Origin: Liolophura sinensis
Taxonomy: Eukaryota > Mollusca > Polyplacophora > Chitonida > Chitonidae
DNA: 64,000 nt
Assembly (NCBI RefSeq): GCF_032854445.1
Contig: NC_088301.1
Span: forward strand, 8,554,281 to 8,618,280
Direction: 5' to 3'
Positions within the stretch are counted from its first letter, which is position 1; the number at the start of each line of letters is the position of its first letter. The position numbers and the translations under genes are program-made. Shown here piece by piece: positions 61,820 through 64,000 of the stretch. The notes beneath the pieces are model-generated. The model was given only the letters and a program-made list of their open reading frames with translations, was not told where the DNA came from and searched no databases.

Positions 61820-63280
61820 ACAGAAAATGGATCAAACTTTCAGTGAATAAATGAGTGACATTAATGCATCGATCAGAACCTGAAAAGTCTATGTCTACTA
61901 CATGTAGTATGTAGTCTCCTATCGATGTGGTATATATCCAGGTACTTAAGTTGATTCGTGAGTCTAGAGGAAGCGATCAAAATCCTAGGTAAACCAACGT
62001 CAGTCGTCTTGTGCCCGATAAATCTAATGACGCAGTTAGATCTGCATCTTACCTAACAGGTGTTTAGTGGTTTGCATGGAGACTGACGCTCGTGTGTTTT
62101 ACTCGGATGGGAAGGAGATGCATGGGATATACGAATGTTTATTCGTGTATAAGGCCTACAGTTTCGGTCCCAAATACAGCAGACGACTGGCCCAGTGTAG
62201 TCACGTGAAGGCATGCAGCCATGGGAGATTTGTCTGCGGCTTTACTTCGCGAAGGTTATCCAGTACTTGGCGAAGAGATGTGGTTTTCGTGGGGCTCTGG
62301 TTTACTTTTTTTCAGCTGTAAAAACCGACGTCTTGGATTGTAAGGCGTGATCACGGCCTATTGCGCAGGTTACCTGATAACCCTATCCCAGATGTATGTA
62401 TCAAGTATACGTTTATATAGCTTCATATATGCAAGATTGCTTTAATGATAATATTCACGCATTGCATTAACCATAGAGCATGCACGAAAGAAAATTTTAC
62501 ATAACTATACTTTTAATATAAATAATGATGTTTGTTTGAAAAGGTTTTATACATACTTGAAAACCGTGTATCAGCAAATCTCCTAAAACATTATTATATT
62601 GCAAACCCAACGACGAAAAAACAAAATCACCACATACACATTTGTAACAGTCATATATACATGGCTAATCTTTGATGCATTTATGTTTTAGCGGATCAGT
62701 ATATTACGATAAACCAGGTGTTCGTTAAAACTGAAATTTGAGGATCCCGATAGCTCCGGTTCCCAAGCATTGCTGACACGCGGGAGGGCGTGTCCACAGG
62801 TCGTGACCTCTCTGAACACCTCACGGGTTAACCTCTGAACCTTGAACATGGCACGCGCCGCTATGGCAGCCCGCGGACATCGCACGCGCATGTAGATAAT
62901 TGATGGAGACACTTGTTTGTCAAAGTTTGCCAGCACTACACCTGTCAGCTGGAAATGAATAATTCACTGGCTCTAAATTTCCTTTGTGACGGTTAAGAGC
63001 ATCTTGGATCTTGGATGGGAGCAAAAAATAAGTAGCCGAGATTTTTTATGAACGATACCCACCGGAGATTCGTATCAACCGTCCTGCTGACGAACAAACG
63101 CGTTCGCGAAAAGATAACCTTTTTTGCCATATAGACACAAAAGGATCGCATCGTACTTATCTGATACAGTAAATCAACAGTCCGTGTAAAATACCCATGA
63201 ATTGCACCAAACGTCTATTTTAATTATCGTGTAAATATGTACATGCATGAATTATTCCAACACCTGTCCCTTGTATGAGT
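61820..63280. other. Non-coding stretch, nothing recognised
   Basis: No exon recognised; opposing short frames at 62067-62321 (plus) and 62688-62936 (minus) match nothing I know. Confidence 0.4.
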
Positions 63281-63281
63281 G

Positions 63282-63372
63282 CATACCCATCATAATGCTG
63301 GCCGCAGTCATATAAGTGAAACATTCTTGAGTACGGCGTAAAACACCAATCAAATGAAATAAATAAATAAAT
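63282..63372 (+). repeat. SINE 3' fragment
   Basis: CCATCATAATGCTGGCCGCA, GTGAAACATTCTTGAGTACG, GCGTAAAACACCAATCAAAT plus AAAT units. 5'-truncated. Confidence 0.9.
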
Positions 63373-63640
63373 TCGATATAAAAATTAAAAGTAACAATGG
63401 TTGACTGACTTTGTCACACACGTTGATGTGATCAGAAATATAGTATTTCGCTGTTATTCAGTTTTATTTATTGAATGCGACTTGGATCAGGCCATACAAT
63501 AGTCCTAACACATAATTACGTCACTACTTATTTAGGTCGTTCCGGGGGGACGGGGGGGGGGGATGTGTGAAGGTGCCGTTTCTTTTTTCTTTTCTTTTTC
63601 TGATTTGCATGACCTGTGCGGTTTTCGAGAGGTGATCAGC

Positions 63641-63832
63641 ATGCCACATTGTAACTGTTGTGCGCCAAATTGTGCATCGACAACTCGAAGGACTCCTTCT
63701 GTAACACAGAAACTGGACATGAGCCCAGCAACAATGGTCTCCCACAGACAATCGATGACACAATTACCTTTCCACAGAGGACTGTTATTCTTGGGTAGCA
63801 ACCACAAAACAACAACCACGCATGCCGTGTGA
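63641..63832 (+). pseudogene. Possible THAP-like zinc-finger relic (weak)
   Basis: The frame starts MPHCNCCAPNCASTTRRTPS and later has LPFHRG. THAP domains start with Met-Pro and a C-x(2-4)-C pair and have a FHxFP-type block after about 20 residues. Here the spacing is too long and the later conserved Cys-x2-His is not seen before the stop. It could be a degraded transposon-derived exon or chance. Confidence 0.2.
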
Positions 63833-64000
63833 TGTCCATTTCTGAGCTTTACCTTTTTACCTCGTACAAGTGTAAATTAAATTGCAATCTTGTCTCTCTG
63901 ACACATAATATTTAATTGTGAGTGGAGACCATGGCAACACAGACAAGAGTCAAAAACATTAGTTCAGGTGCAGTACCTTCCTTGTAACAAAAGAACCTGA

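Overview
The window looks like ordinary nuclear DNA of an invertebrate, most likely a mollusc or another lophotrochozoan. The grounds are AT-rich non-coding DNA, many copies of a tRNA-derived SINE ending in (AAAT)n, several MITE-like inverted-repeat elements, minisatellites, and genes split by GT-AG introns. The SINE type is one I associate with mollusc and related genomes, so the placement is inference. There are no bacterial operons, CRISPR arrays or phage modules.

Two protein-coding genes can be supported. On the plus strand at 9056-9271 is a complete 71-residue heterotrimeric G-protein gamma subunit ending in the prenylation box CAIL. Its coding sequence is uninterrupted and follows a splice acceptor 21 bases upstream of the ATG. 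On the minus strand at 42362-45435 is a five-exon Gadd45 gene. Joining exons 45435-45389, 43863-43753, 43267-43144, 42869-42768 and 42460-42362 gives 160 codons plus a stop, with every junction in phase. A further good donor/acceptor pair after the stop codon defines either a 3'UTR intron or, by skipping exon 5, an alternative in-frame C-terminus. The two genes are about 33 kb apart and nothing here links them functionally.

Layout: 1-9034 is non-coding with SINEs (2.6 and 3.6 kb), a 56-bp minisatellite (3.8 kb), a hairpin between direct repeats (4.65 kb) and a diverged array of about 83 bp (6 kb). From 9.0 to 11.8 kb is the gamma gene and probable 3' region, including a second 56-bp minisatellite. 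From 12 to 41 kb is non-coding DNA with four MITE-like families, SINEs, a long TA microsatellite, an 8-bp tandem array and tRNA-like pseudogenes. From 41.2 to 45.6 kb is Gadd45, with a ten-copy 54-bp minisatellite in intron 1. From 45.6 to 64 kb is non-coding DNA with more SINEs, a TCTA microsatellite and G-rich tracts.

I found no convincing undescribed multi-gene system. The points most worth a second look are the alternative Gadd45 3' exon, the inverted-repeat element families (one with a nested SINE), the short hairpin flanked by direct repeats, and a truncated SINE copy close to a probable source locus. Repeat-family names were not assigned because no library search was possible.
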